A stretch of 34,324 bases of DNA from the NCBI GenBank assembly GCA_017880775.1, contig JADGRQ010000039.1, positions 1 to 34,324 of the forward strand, in the 5' to 3' direction. The stretch comes from Burkholderiales bacterium. Lineage in GTDB: Bacteria; Pseudomonadota; Gammaproteobacteria; Burkholderiales; SG8-39. A program made the translations under genes and the position numbers. Shown one piece after another: positions 7,142-15,054 of the stretch. Positions within the stretch are counted from its first letter, which is position 1. Each line of letters starts with the position of its first letter. A model generated the notes under the pieces. That model did not search any database and had not been told where the DNA came from. It saw nothing but the letters and a program-made list of their open reading frames with translations.

Positions 7142-7458
7142 CCGACGCTGATGGACTTGGACTCGTTGACCGAGTAGCCGTTGTCGCCGGTCCATGTGAA
7201 GGCGAGCGTGCCGCTCTCGATGGCGACGGTCCAAAACGCGATGAACGGATTCGCGGCGATCGCCGGATGGAATTCGGCGCGGAACACCTCCACGCCGTTA
7301 TAGGTGCAGACGAACTGCCGGATGATGTCGCGCGGGATCAGTCCGCCGAGCTGGGTGCGCCGATACCCCGTTTCCATGTTGTGCTGAGCCAGCGCCTTGA
7401 TCTCGATGATTTCGCCGCGCTTCGCAGCGGCGGGAACGTTGATCAGGGCGCGCGCCAC
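7138..7458 (-). CDS. soxZ: SoxZ, partner subunit of the SoxYZ carrier
   Basis: This 106-residue protein has the Ig-like fold expected of SoxZ: MARALINVPAAAKRGEIIEIK, then HNMETGYRR and IIRQFVCTYNG, ending in FTWTGDNGYS. SoxZ forms the heterodimer that positions the SoxY carrier arm and docks the Sox enzymes. It has no signal peptide of its own and is expected to be exported with Tat-dependent SoxY. It begins two bases after the soxY stop and its own stop overlaps the soxA TTG start, so translation is tightly coupled. Confidence 0.96.
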   Translation of the reverse strand: MARALINVPAAAKRGEIIEIKALAQHNMETGYRRTQLGGLIPRDIIRQFVCTYNGVEVFRAEFHPAIAANPFIAFWTVAIESGTLAFTWTGDNGYSVNESKSISVG

Positions 7459-7460
7459 GA

Positions 7461-7931
7461 TCAGATCTCTTCGAGGCAGGCCGCGAGCGTCACGACGGTG
7501 TTCGCGCTGCCGGACCAGAACGAACCGTCGCTCATTTCGCAGATCGCGATCACGGCCTGGGAATCGGCAAGCCGGATCCGGGTGGCGATGCTTGCGCGGC
7601 CGGCGCGCGGCCCGAGGTGGAAGCTCGCGACATCGGGTTGTGGGTTTTTCTCGGTGAACAGGTGAATCGCTTTCACGTACTCGGACTCGGTCATCGGGCT
7701 GTCGACGCGCACGGCGAGCGACACTGCATTGCCGTTATCGACCAGTGCCGGCAGATCGAGCGTCACCTTGCCCTTGTTGATCCGCGCCGTGCCGACCATC
7801 CTGCGGATGGCCTCCTGCGTTGCCGCCGGTGCACCCGGCATCTGGGCTGCGACGGTCGCGGGCAGCGCGATCCCCGCGGCGAGGCCGCCGGCCGCGACAA
7901 GGAAATTCCTGCGGGAATTCGGCTTATTCAT
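7461..7931 (-). CDS. soxY: SoxY, sulfur carrier with an atypical C-terminal arm
   Basis: SoxY carries pathway intermediates covalently on a C-terminal Cys. This 156-residue protein has a Tat signal (SRRNFLVAAGGLAAG, about residues 6-20), the SoxY domain from about 35, and the usual late block MSDGSFWSGSANTVVT. It ends AACLEEI instead of the well-known GGCGG: Cys152 (codon 7478-7476) is in the expected place, but the flexible glycines are replaced by Ala and by Leu-Glu-Glu-Ile. It overlaps soxX by eight bases. The family call is firm; the arm variant may mean different partner enzymes. Confidence 0.93.
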   Translation of the reverse strand: MNKPNSRRNFLVAAGGLAAGIALPATVAAQMPGAPAATQEAIRRMVGTARINKGKVTLDLPALVDNGNAVSLAVRVDSPMTESEYVKAIHLFTEKNPQPDVASFHLGPRAGRASIATRIRLADSQAVIAICEMSDGSFWSGSANTVVTLAACLEEI

Positions 7932-8334
7932 TCAATGTTTTCAAGAATGCCACCACGTCCTCGATCTGCTCCGCGCTCAGCACCGGCTTGCCTTCGAACG
8001 CGGGCGCGACCCGCGTCAGTCCTTCGGTCCGGAAATAAGCCGGCATGATGGACGCCGGATTGATTCGGGCCGAGTCGGCGATTCTGAGCCGCAACTCGCC
8101 TTCAGACAACCGGCGCCCCGCGCCGTTCAAAGGCGGCGCGAGATCGCCCTGAACCCGCTCTTCCGGGAACGGCCCGCTGTGACACAGCAGGCACAGGCCG
8201 ACCTGCCGGTTGGTGACGATCGCCCGGCCGCGGACCGGATCGCCTTTGGCCCCGGTAAGTGAACTCGGAATCGAATCTTCGCCTGCGGCGTTGGCGGCAA
8301 CGCAAACCAGGGCCGCAACGACGATTCGCCTCAA
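7924..8334 (-). CDS. soxX: SoxX, monoheme cytochrome c of the SoxAX complex
   Basis: A 136-residue periplasmic cytochrome c. The start is TTG at 8334, which overlaps the stop of the flavocytochrome gene as TTGA and gives the signal peptide RRIVVAALVCVAANAAG. Heme site CLLCH (48-52) is followed by SGPFPEERVQGDLAPPL, diagnostic of SoxX, and the axial Met97 is in SIMPAY. SoxX accepts electrons from SoxA during thiosulfate coupling and passes them to small cytochromes c. An upstream open stretch in the same frame lacks family similarity and overlaps the preceding gene. Confidence 0.94.
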   Translation of the reverse strand: MRRIVVAALVCVAANAAGEDSIPSSLTGAKGDPVRGRAIVTNRQVGLCLLCHSGPFPEERVQGDLAPPLNGAGRRLSEGELRLRIADSARINPASIMPAYFRTEGLTRVAPAFEGKPVLSAEQIEDVVAFLKTLNE

Positions 8335-9596
8335 CCGAAGGCCTCGCCGGTGATGGTGCGAAACCAGGCTTCGGCGTACTGCGCTTCGAGGACGCGCGTG
8401 GCGCGAGGTGCGTCCAAGGGGCTGACGCCGCCCGCGCCGGGCACCTCCGCGAGTTGCCCGCCTGCCGGGCGGTAAACGCCTGCGACCGAAATTCCATAGT
8501 CGGGCGCGACGAGGCTGTAGCAGGTGTTGATCAGTTTGGGCGCAGAGGGCATCCGGCCATTCACGAGTTCGGCCACGACTTCTGCACAAGCCTTGGCTTG
8601 CGAATTGGCGGCAAAGGCCGATTTAGGCATTGCGCCTGCGATCGCAGCATCGCCGATGACATGGATGCCGGCCCGCAGCTTCGACTCGAACGTCGCCGGG
8701 TCGATCGGGCACCAGCCACTGCGGTCGGCGACGCCTGCGATATCGCCAACGCTCCCGGCCTTTTGCGGAGGGATGACGTTGGCGACCGCGGCCTGGTGCC
8801 GGCCGAAATCCGTCACCAGCGTATTGGTTGAGGCGTCCACCGAGATTACCTTTCCGCCACCGGACAGCGGAACCCATTCGAGCAAGCCCGGATACAGCTC
8901 GGCCCAGGCATTCTCGAACAGGCGCTGCTTCGAAAAACCGTCCTTCGCATCGAGCACGATCAGCTTCGAGCGCGGTTTCCTTGTCTTGAGGTAATGGGCG
9001 ATCAGGCTCGCGCGCTCGTAGGGGCCGGTCGGGCAGCGGAACGGGTTGGCCGGCGCCGCGATCACGACCAAGCCGCCGTCGGCCATGGCTTCGAGCTGAC
9101 GGCGCAACAGCAGCGTCTGCTCGCCCGCCTTCCAGGCGTGCGGCATGCGCTCGGCCGCCGACTCGCCGTAACCCGGCAACGCGTCCCAGCGGATGTCGAT
9201 GCCCGGCGCGAGCACCAGCCGGTCGTATACCAGGCGAGTGCCGTCGGAAAGCGTGACCGAACGCGCCTGCGCATCGATCGCGGTTGCGTTCGCGCGCAAC
9301 AAGGTGATGCCGTCGGCGACGACGCGCTCGTAGGTGAATTGCTGCGCCGTCAGCTCGCGCAAGCCGGCGATGACGGCGTTGCTGAGCGGGCAGGCGGTGA
9401 ACGTGGCGTTCGGCTCGACGAGCGTGACTGCGAGGCGCTGATCGGCCTTCCTGAGCGCACGCGCACAACTCGTACCGGCAAAGCCGCCACCGATGATCAC
9501 CACGCGCGGTGCGGCTTGCGCAATCACTGCAGGCGCAAACAGACCAGTCGCAGCGGCGGCGGCGGATTTGAGAAACCTGCGGCGGCTGACGCTCAT
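8331..9596 (-). CDS. fccB: Flavocytochrome c sulfide dehydrogenase flavoprotein (FccB/SoxF)
   Basis: A 421-residue FAD protein that oxidises sulfide in the periplasm and hands electrons to a cytochrome c subunit. It has a Tat signal (SRRRFLKSAAAAATG), the FAD-binding RVVIIGGGFAG (about 31-41), and three Cys in family positions: FTACPLSN, NPFRCPTGPYE and LINTCYSL; the last two correspond to the redox disulfide of FccB. A second dinucleotide-type segment (GIHVIGDAAIAGAMPKS) precedes the C-terminal domain. The ATG overlaps the preceding cytochrome stop (ATGA) and its stop overlaps soxX. The same protein is called SoxF in sox operons. Confidence 0.95.
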   Translation of the reverse strand: MSVSRRRFLKSAAAAATGLFAPAVIAQAAPRVVIIGGGFAGTSCARALRKADQRLAVTLVEPNATFTACPLSNAVIAGLRELTAQQFTYERVVADGITLLRANATAIDAQARSVTLSDGTRLVYDRLVLAPGIDIRWDALPGYGESAAERMPHAWKAGEQTLLLRRQLEAMADGGLVVIAAPANPFRCPTGPYERASLIAHYLKTRKPRSKLIVLDAKDGFSKQRLFENAWAELYPGLLEWVPLSGGGKVISVDASTNTLVTDFGRHQAAVANVIPPQKAGSVGDIAGVADRSGWCPIDPATFESKLRAGIHVIGDAAIAGAMPKSAFAANSQAKACAEVVAELVNGRMPSAPKLINTCYSLVAPDYGISVAGVYRPAGGQLAEVPGAGGVSPLDAPRATRVLEAQYAEAWFRTITGEAFG

Positions 9597-9871
9597 CGCT
9601 GCCCGGCGTACCAGGCGGCGATCGCCCGGGTCTCGTCGTCCGTGAAACCCTTCGCGATTCTGTCCATGACCGTCGCGGGCCGTTTGCCCGCGCGGAATTC
9701 GTCCATCGCCTTGACGATGTCCGCCGCTTCACGCCCGACGAGTCGCGGCACCGGAGACGCGACCGTCGCGGATGCCGCATGACAGCCCGAACAGGCCGCG
9801 GCGCCGGCGGGTGGCGCCGCGTACGTCGAGGCCGATGCGAATGCCAGTACCGCGATCAAGACGCGCATCAT
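9593..9871 (-). CDS. Small monoheme cytochrome c, likely the FccB electron partner
   Basis: A 92-residue class I cytochrome c with a signal peptide (about residues 1-19) and one heme site CSGCH (27-31); Met69 in PATVMDRI is the likely sixth ligand, and the C-terminal helix (DETRAIAAWYAGQ) is typical of cytochrome c553. Position directly before fccB with an ATGA overlap points to the FccA/SoxE role. It begins 41 bases after the end of the molybdopterin hydroxylase large subunit, so it could also take electrons from that enzyme. No strong ribosome site is seen. Start may be ATG 9871 or 9868. Confidence 0.88.
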   Translation of the reverse strand: MMRVLIAVLAFASASTYAAPPAGAAACSGCHAASATVASPVPRLVGREAADIVKAMDEFRAGKRPATVMDRIAKGFTDDETRAIAAWYAGQR

Positions 9872-9912
9872 TGCGCCGGGGAACGGGGGTACGTGCTGCG
9901 GCCCCGCTTAGG

Positions 9913-12087
9913 TCACACCCACTCGATCCCGTGATTCTTCAGCGGGAACGAGCGGAAGCGCTTGCCGGTGGCAGCAAAAATCGCGTTCAGCACGGCGGGC
10001 GCGGCCACACAGATGGTAGGTTCGCCGACCCCGCCCCAGAAGCCGCCGGAGGGCATGACGATCGACTCGACCTTCGGCATCTGCGCGATGCGCATCGAGT
10101 TGTAGCTGTGGAAGTTTTCCTGCTCGATCCGGCCGTCCTTGACCGTGCACTCCTGCGCGAACATCGCCGACAGCCCATAAACGAACGAACCGGCAATCTG
10201 CCGCTCGATCTGGGCCGGGTTCACCGCATAGCCCGTATCGGTTGCGGCGACGATGCGGTGGACTTTCACCTTGTTGCCGTCTTTTACCGAGACTTCGGCG
10301 CAGGCCGCCACATAGCTGCCGAACGCCCTGAAGTGGGCCAACCCGCGGTGCACGCCTGGCGCCGCCGGCTTGCCCCAGCCGCCCTTGTCGGCCACGGCAT
10401 TCAGCACCGCGAGCGACTTCGGATTCTTCGACATCAGCGCGCGGCGGAATTCCAGCGCGTCCTTGCCGGCCGCAAGCGCGAGCTCGTCCATGAAGCACTC
10501 GAGGAAAATCGCATTCTGATTGATGTTCACGCCGCGCCAGAACCCCGGCGGCACGTGCGTGTTGCGCATCGCATGGTCGATCTTGATATTCGGGATCGTG
10601 TACTCGAGCGAGTGCTCGCCGGTCGGCCAGAAACCCTGGAACGAGAACGGGTCCTTGCCTTTGTCCAGCGCCTCCGGACGGGCGCTCGCGAGAATCGACT
10701 GTCCCGACAACCGGATTTCCAATCCCGTCAGGTTTCCCGCCGCGTCCAGCCCCCCCGTCAGCTTCGCCTGCATGATCGGGTGGTATTTGCCATGCAACAT
10801 GTCCTCTTCCCGCGACCAGAGCAGTTTCACCGGCGTGCCCGGCATCTCCTTGGCGATCAGGACAGCCTGGCGCACGTAGTCGGTGAATCCGCGCCGACCG
10901 AAGCCGCCGCCGAGAAGTAGTTTCTCGACATCGCATTTGGCGACCGGCAGCCCGGACGCTTCCGCCGCAGCCGCAAGCGCAGCTTCACCATTTTGCGTCC
11001 CAACCCAGACCTTGCAGCTGTCGGCCGTGTAGATCGCGGTTGCATTCATCGGCTCCATGCACGCGTGGTTCTGGAACGGATACACGTAGACCGCCTCGAC
11101 CTTTTTCGCCGCGCCGTCAATCGCCGCCTTCGAGTCGCCTGCCTGGTTGTGAACGAAAGCCTGCTCGGCGGAGAGGCCTTCCGTCAGCATTTCGGCAATC
11201 GAGGCGCTCGACACCTTCTCGTTCGCACCGCCGTCCCACTCGATATTGACGGCGTCGAGCGCAGTCTTGGCGTGCCACCACGTATCGGCGACGACGGCGA
11301 TCGCGTTTTCGATTTGCAAGACCTTCTTCACCCCCGGCATGCCCGCAGCCTTTGCCGGGTCGAAGCTCTTCACCTTGCCGCCGAAGATCGGGCAATCCTT
11401 GATGGCCGCATTCAGCATCCCGGGCAGTTTCACGTCGGCGCCATAGACCTGCTTGCCGGTCAGCTTGTCCACTGTGTCGAGCCGCTTCACCGGTTTGCCG
11501 ATAATCTTCCAGTCCTTCGGGTCCTTGAGCGGCACGTCCTTCGGCACTTCCAGTTTCGCCGCTGCTTCCGCCACCTTGCCGTAGCTCGTCTTGCGGCCCG
11601 AGGGTTTGTGCGTGATGGTGCTGTTGGCGGCGACGCACTCCGAGGCCGGAACCTTCCAGCCGTCGGCTGCCGCCTGGACCAGCATCATCCGCGCCGCCGC
11701 GCCGCCCTTTCGCACGTAGTCCTGCGAGGTGCGGATGCCGCGGCTGCCGCCGGTGCCGTAGTCGCCCCACACGCGCTTGCGCGCGACGTTGGTGCCGGGC
11801 GTCGGATATTCGGTGATCACCTTGGACCAGTCGCACTCGAGTTCCTCGGCCACCAATTGCGCCAGGCCGGTCAACGTACCTTGCCCCATCTCTGAGCGCG
11901 CGATGCGGACCACGACGGTGTCGTCCGGCCGGATGACCACCCAGGCAGTGATTTCAGGCGAACCGTCTGCGGCACGGACGACGCCCGGACCCCCGAACGG
12001 AATGTTCAGGCCGAGCGCGAGCCCGCCGCCAACCGCGGCGCTGCTGATGAGGAACGAACGGCGGGTGAGTTTCGGAGATTCGAGCAT
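9913..12087 (-). CDS. Molybdopterin-dependent hydroxylase large subunit (IorB-like), complete
   Basis: A 724-residue molybdopterin cytosine dinucleotide-type hydroxylase subunit of the isoquinoline 1-oxidoreductase beta family. Tat signal LTRRSFLISSAAVGGGLALG sits at residues 8-27. Conserved blocks include SEMGQGTLTGLAQLVAEELE, the aromatic QNHACMEPMNATA, the cofactor loop LLLGGGFGRRGF, and near the end GGVGEPT with E689, the general-base Glu of the family. It should oxidise an aldehyde or N-heterocycle by hydroxylation, using water, in the periplasm. It lies nine bases after its 2Fe-2S partner and is a close paralog of the partial gene at 1-763. The substrate is not evident. Confidence 0.93.
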   Translation of the reverse strand: MLESPKLTRRSFLISSAAVGGGLALGLNIPFGGPGVVRAADGSPEITAWVVIRPDDTVVVRIARSEMGQGTLTGLAQLVAEELECDWSKVITEYPTPGTNVARKRVWGDYGTGGSRGIRTSQDYVRKGGAAARMMLVQAAADGWKVPASECVAANSTITHKPSGRKTSYGKVAEAAAKLEVPKDVPLKDPKDWKIIGKPVKRLDTVDKLTGKQVYGADVKLPGMLNAAIKDCPIFGGKVKSFDPAKAAGMPGVKKVLQIENAIAVVADTWWHAKTALDAVNIEWDGGANEKVSSASIAEMLTEGLSAEQAFVHNQAGDSKAAIDGAAKKVEAVYVYPFQNHACMEPMNATAIYTADSCKVWVGTQNGEAALAAAAEASGLPVAKCDVEKLLLGGGFGRRGFTDYVRQAVLIAKEMPGTPVKLLWSREEDMLHGKYHPIMQAKLTGGLDAAGNLTGLEIRLSGQSILASARPEALDKGKDPFSFQGFWPTGEHSLEYTIPNIKIDHAMRNTHVPPGFWRGVNINQNAIFLECFMDELALAAGKDALEFRRALMSKNPKSLAVLNAVADKGGWGKPAAPGVHRGLAHFRAFGSYVAACAEVSVKDGNKVKVHRIVAATDTGYAVNPAQIERQIAGSFVYGLSAMFAQECTVKDGRIEQENFHSYNSMRIAQMPKVESIVMPSGGFWGGVGEPTICVAAPAVLNAIFAATGKRFRSFPLKNHGIEWV

Positions 12088-12096
12088 GGCTTCCCC

Positions 12097-12546
12097 CTAT
12101 GCCCTGGCTGCGGCGTGGATTGCTTCGCGCACCTGCTGGAACGTACCGCAGCGGCAGATGTTCGTGATGGCGGCGTCGATCTGGGCGTCGGTCGGCTTCG
12201 GCGACTTGTCGAGCAGCGCCGTGACCGCCATGATCATTCCCGACTGGCAGTAGCCGCACTGCGGCACGTCGTTGTCGAGCCAGGCCTGCTGCACCTTGGT
12301 CAGCCTGCCGTTGACGGCAAGGCCTTCGATGGTCGTGATCTTTTTTCCTTCCACCGCGCTGACGGGCACCACGCAGGAGCGCATCGGCGCGCCGTCGACG
12401 TGCACGGTACAGGCGCCGCACAGGGCGACGCCGCAGCCGTATTTGGTGCCCGTCAGACCAACTTGTTCCCGCAGCACCCACAGCAGGGGCGTGTTGGGAT
12501 CGACGTCGAATGCTTGAGACTTACCGTTGATCGTGAGGCGTGCCAT
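12097..12546 (-). CDS. 2Fe-2S subunit of the second molybdopterin hydroxylase (IorA-like)
   Basis: A 149-residue two-cluster iron-sulfur subunit. Cluster motifs are CGVALCGAC plus RSCVVP (N-terminal plant-type ferredoxin domain) and CGYCQSG plus CRCG (C-terminal helical domain). The ATG has a good AGGGAGAAAG ribosome site. It is clearly paralogous to 765-1223 (same MARL-INGK opening, same TPLLW and [16 protein letters not shown] blocks). It is the first gene of a minus-strand run that continues through the large subunit, cytochrome, fccB and soxXYZA without a gap larger than 41 bases. Confidence 0.94.
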   Translation of the reverse strand: MARLTINGKSQAFDVDPNTPLLWVLREQVGLTGTKYGCGVALCGACTVHVDGAPMRSCVVPVSAVEGKKITTIEGLAVNGRLTKVQQAWLDNDVPQCGYCQSGMIMAVTALLDKSPKPTDAQIDAAITNICRCGTFQQVREAIHAAARA

Positions 12547-12567
12547 TGTGCTTTCTCCCTGTCTTGG

Positions 12568-12600
12568 GCGCCCGAATTGGCACCCGCGGCGCGCGGGCGC
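12568..12600. terminator. GC hairpin between epoxide hydrolase and hydroxylase operon
   Basis: Arms GCGCCCG (12568-12574) and CGGGCGC (12594-12600) around a 19-base GC-rich loop. No T run is present. It lies in the 84-base gap after the epoxide hydrolase stop (minus strand) and may separate the two transcription units. Confidence 0.25.
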
Positions 12601-12630
12601 TGTCCGCGCGGATTCTACCCCTGCAAATCG

Positions 12631-13749
12631 CTAGCGCAAGGACCCGAAGAACGTCCCGATCTCCCGCGCCAGCGCCTCGGGCTGCTCCAGCGCGGCGAAG
12701 TGCCCGCCTTTCTGCATCACGCTCCAGCGCCGGATGTCGGTGTAGGACTTGGCCGCAAGCGAGCGCGGCGGGCGAACGATTTCCTTCGGGAACTCGGCGT
12801 ATCCCATCGGCACGTCGACGGTCTTGCCCTCCGGAATCGGCCAGGGGCCATGACGCCGCGCATAGTAGGGCCAGAAGGATGAACCGATCGCTCCGGTGAA
12901 CCAGTACAGCGAGATATTGGCGAGCATTTCGTCACGCGAGACCGCGTTCTCCGGAATGCCGTCGCAGTCGGTCCAGCTGCGGAATTTTTCGACCATCCAG
13001 GCCGCGAGGCCGGCGGGTGAATCGGTCAGGCCGAAGGCGAGCGTCTGCGGCTTGGTTCCCTGGATCCACTGGTAGCCGGATTCCTCGTTGGCAAAGTGCG
13101 CGAGTTGGCGCAGATAGGCCTGTTCTTCGGGCGTCGGCGCCGCGATCTTCGCATCGCGGCGAATTGCAAGCAGGTTCAGATGTATGCCGAACAAAAGCGC
13201 AGGGTAGCGGTGAGCGAGGACGGAAGACACGAACGCGCCCCAGTCGCCGCCCTGAGCACCGAAGCGCCGGTAACCGAGCACATCGGTCATCAACGTGGAA
13301 AACGCGGCTGCCATGTCCTCGGTGCCGAAGCGCTTCTGCCCCGGCGCGAACGACAGCGTGTAGCCCGGAAGCGAAGGCGCAACGACGCTGAACTGCTCGG
13401 TCAGCAGCGGGATCAGCTTGTGGAACTCGAACACCGAGCCCGGCCAGCCGTGCGACAGCAGGAGCGGCATCGGGTTCGCTCCCCTGCCCTTGGCGTGAAT
13501 GAAGTGAACATCGATTCCGTCGATCGGCACGATAAACTGCGGAAACGCGTTCAGCTTAGCCTCCCACGCTCGCCAGTCGAAGCCCGATCGCCAGTACTCG
13601 ACCAACCCCTTGACGTAGGACAGGCTCGCGCCGGTGGACCACGGTTCGAGCGGCGGCTCGTCCGGCCAGCGTGTGCGCGCGAGGCGCTCGCGCAAGTCGA
13701 CGAGCGCCGAGTCCGGAACGTGCAGTTGAAATGGCCGCAGTGCGCTCAA
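12631..13749 (-). CDS. Epoxide hydrolase, microsomal-type (EHN + alpha/beta hydrolase)
   Basis: A 372-residue cytosolic protein. The N-terminal EHN domain (about 1-105) starts RPFQLHVPDSALVDLRERLA with the family RTRWPDEPP block. The alpha/beta-hydrolase core has the oxyanion HGWPGS motif, the nucleophile elbow QGGDWGA with the catalytic Asp, tyrosines in the lid region, and the late KGGHFAALEQPE with the catalytic His and the acid close by. Length is typical. It opens epoxides to diols, probably in catabolism of aromatic or terpenoid compounds. The start is TTG at 13749; no ATG fits the conserved N-terminus. Confidence 0.92.
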   Translation of the reverse strand: MSALRPFQLHVPDSALVDLRERLARTRWPDEPPLEPWSTGASLSYVKGLVEYWRSGFDWRAWEAKLNAFPQFIVPIDGIDVHFIHAKGRGANPMPLLLSHGWPGSVFEFHKLIPLLTEQFSVVAPSLPGYTLSFAPGQKRFGTEDMAAAFSTLMTDVLGYRRFGAQGGDWGAFVSSVLAHRYPALLFGIHLNLLAIRRDAKIAAPTPEEQAYLRQLAHFANEESGYQWIQGTKPQTLAFGLTDSPAGLAAWMVEKFRSWTDCDGIPENAVSRDEMLANISLYWFTGAIGSSFWPYYARRHGPWPIPEGKTVDVPMGYAEFPKEIVRPPRSLAAKSYTDIRRWSVMQKGGHFAALEQPEALAREIGTFFGSLR

Positions 13750-13830
13750 CGTGGGTCTAGCTTAGCGTTTTTTACAAATTGAAACACCCGGCATGCCTGT
13801 CCGCGGTAACAATTCGTTCGTTCCCTGCAG

Positions 13831-14376
13831 ATGGAGACTCGCGTGACCCCGTTGCGGCTTCCTCTCGTCTTTTTCCTCGGCCTCGCCCTCGCCGGACCGG
13901 CCTGCGCCCAATTCGGCGGTGGGACCGGCGGCTCGCGGCGCGGCGGCGCGGGCGGCGGCGCGGAAAACCGCGCGCGCTCAGCCGAGCCCTCCGCCGGCGT
14001 GACGCGGCTGAGCCAGAACGACCAGATCCGCCTCCAGCTCACCGACGCGCGGCTCGCGCTCAAGTTGACGCCCGAGCAAGCAGCGTCCTGGCAGGCTTAC
14101 GAAGACAAGGTCATCAACCTGCTCGCCGACCTGAGCCGTGGCGGCGAGGTTCCAATGGGCGGCAGCGCACTGCTGCAGATCGAAGGCAGGATCGACATCG
14201 TCCGCAACCGGCTCACCGCGATGGAAGATCTCTCGGACGCCGCGAAGAAGCTCTACGCCGGCCTTTCGGACGAACAGAAAACGGTCGCCGATCGCACGCT
14301 TCCCGGCACCGTGCCGACGCTGTATTCTGGCGCGGGCGCTCCCGCTCCCGGGCGCGGCCGCCCCGGCGAGCGATAG
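13831..14376 (+). CDS. Spy/LTXXQ-like periplasmic protein
   Basis: A 181-residue exported protein. After the signal peptide (about 1-26, ending GPACAQ) comes a Gly/Arg-rich linker (FGGGTGGSRRGGAGGG), then a helical domain with two LTxxQ-type motifs, LTPEQAASWQAYEDKV and LSDEQKTVADRTLPG, as in Spy/CpxP-related chaperones. The C-terminus is a Pro/Gly/Arg-rich tail. Homologs help in envelope stress; a direct role here is not proven. ATG 13831 and GTG 13843 are both possible starts. It is followed 61 bases later by the rhomboid gene. Confidence 0.75.
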   Translation: METRVTPLRLPLVFFLGLALAGPACAQFGGGTGGSRRGGAGGGAENRARSAEPSAGVTRLSQNDQIRLQLTDARLALKLTPEQAASWQAYEDKVINLLADLSRGGEVPMGGSALLQIEGRIDIVRNRLTAMEDLSDAAKKLYAGLSDEQKTVADRTLPGTVPTLYSGAGAPAPGRGRPGER

Positions 14377-14437
14377 CGCAGGGCACCTCGCCAGCGAGCG
14401 AGCGGCGGCGGGCCGGTCCCGCTCGAGGGATGCGCGC

Positions 14438-15019
14438 ATGCCACCAGTCACACAAGCGCTGATCGCCGCCAACGTCGCGGTGTTCCTGCTCGAGCCGGTA
14501 ACGGGCTCCACGCTCGTGGAATGGTTCGCGCTTTGGCCGCTCCGTTCCGGCCTCTCGGAGGCGCCGGCGTTCCAGCCCTGGCAGCTCGTCACCTACGGAT
14601 TCCTGCACGGCGGCCTCGCGCACCTGTTCTTCAACATGTTCGGGCTGTACATGTTCGGCAGCGATATCGAGCGACTGTTCGGCTCGCGCTTCTTTGCCCT
14701 CTACTATTTCGCCTGCGTGGTGTCTGCCGGGCTGTGCCAACTGGTGGTGACCGGCTGGATGGGCGCGCCGCCCGCGCCGACCGTCGGCGCCTCGGGCGGG
14801 ATCTACGGGCTGCTGCTCGCGTTCGGCATGTATTTCCCGCGGAGAATGGTGGTGCTGCTCTTCCCGCCGATCCCGATGCAGGCACGCGTGTTCGTGTTCG
14901 TCTTCGGCGCGCTCGAACTGCTCCTCGGGGTGACCGGCACGGCGGCTGGCGTGGCGCACTTTGCGCATCTCGGCGGCATGCTCGGTGGCTGGCTGATGAT
15001 TCAATACCGCCGCCGCTGA
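14438..15019 (+). CDS. Rhomboid-family intramembrane serine protease
   Basis: A 193-residue six-helix rhomboid. It has the LHGGLAHLFFNMFGLYMFG block with the conserved His-Asn, the catalytic GASGG (Ser119), and AHLGGMLGGW with the catalytic His177. It cleaves transmembrane segments within the membrane. ATG 14438 is chosen because the protein then begins right before the first helix (ALIAANVAVFLL), as usual; the frame is open upstream but overlaps the Spy-like gene. Catalytic residues are present, so it should be active. The next gene encodes a protein with two terminal membrane anchors. Confidence 0.93.
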   Translation: MPPVTQALIAANVAVFLLEPVTGSTLVEWFALWPLRSGLSEAPAFQPWQLVTYGFLHGGLAHLFFNMFGLYMFGSDIERLFGSRFFALYYFACVVSAGLCQLVVTGWMGAPPAPTVGASGGIYGLLLAFGMYFPRRMVVLLFPPIPMQARVFVFVFGALELLLGVTGTAAGVAHFAHLGGMLGGWLMIQYRRR

Positions 15020-15054
15020 TACCGCTCTCGAGCACGTACGGCCCAACCTCGCGC

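Noticed and set aside
7142-7234. Longer SoxA start upstream
   Set aside because: The extra 31 residues overlap soxZ, are very basic and lie ahead of a complete signal peptide.
9772-11895. Long plus-strand open frames opposite the cytochrome and molybdopterin hydroxylase genes
   Set aside because: They are rich in Arg, Ala and His, lack any family motif, and lie exactly antisense to genes with clear domains. High-GC third-position bias explains them.
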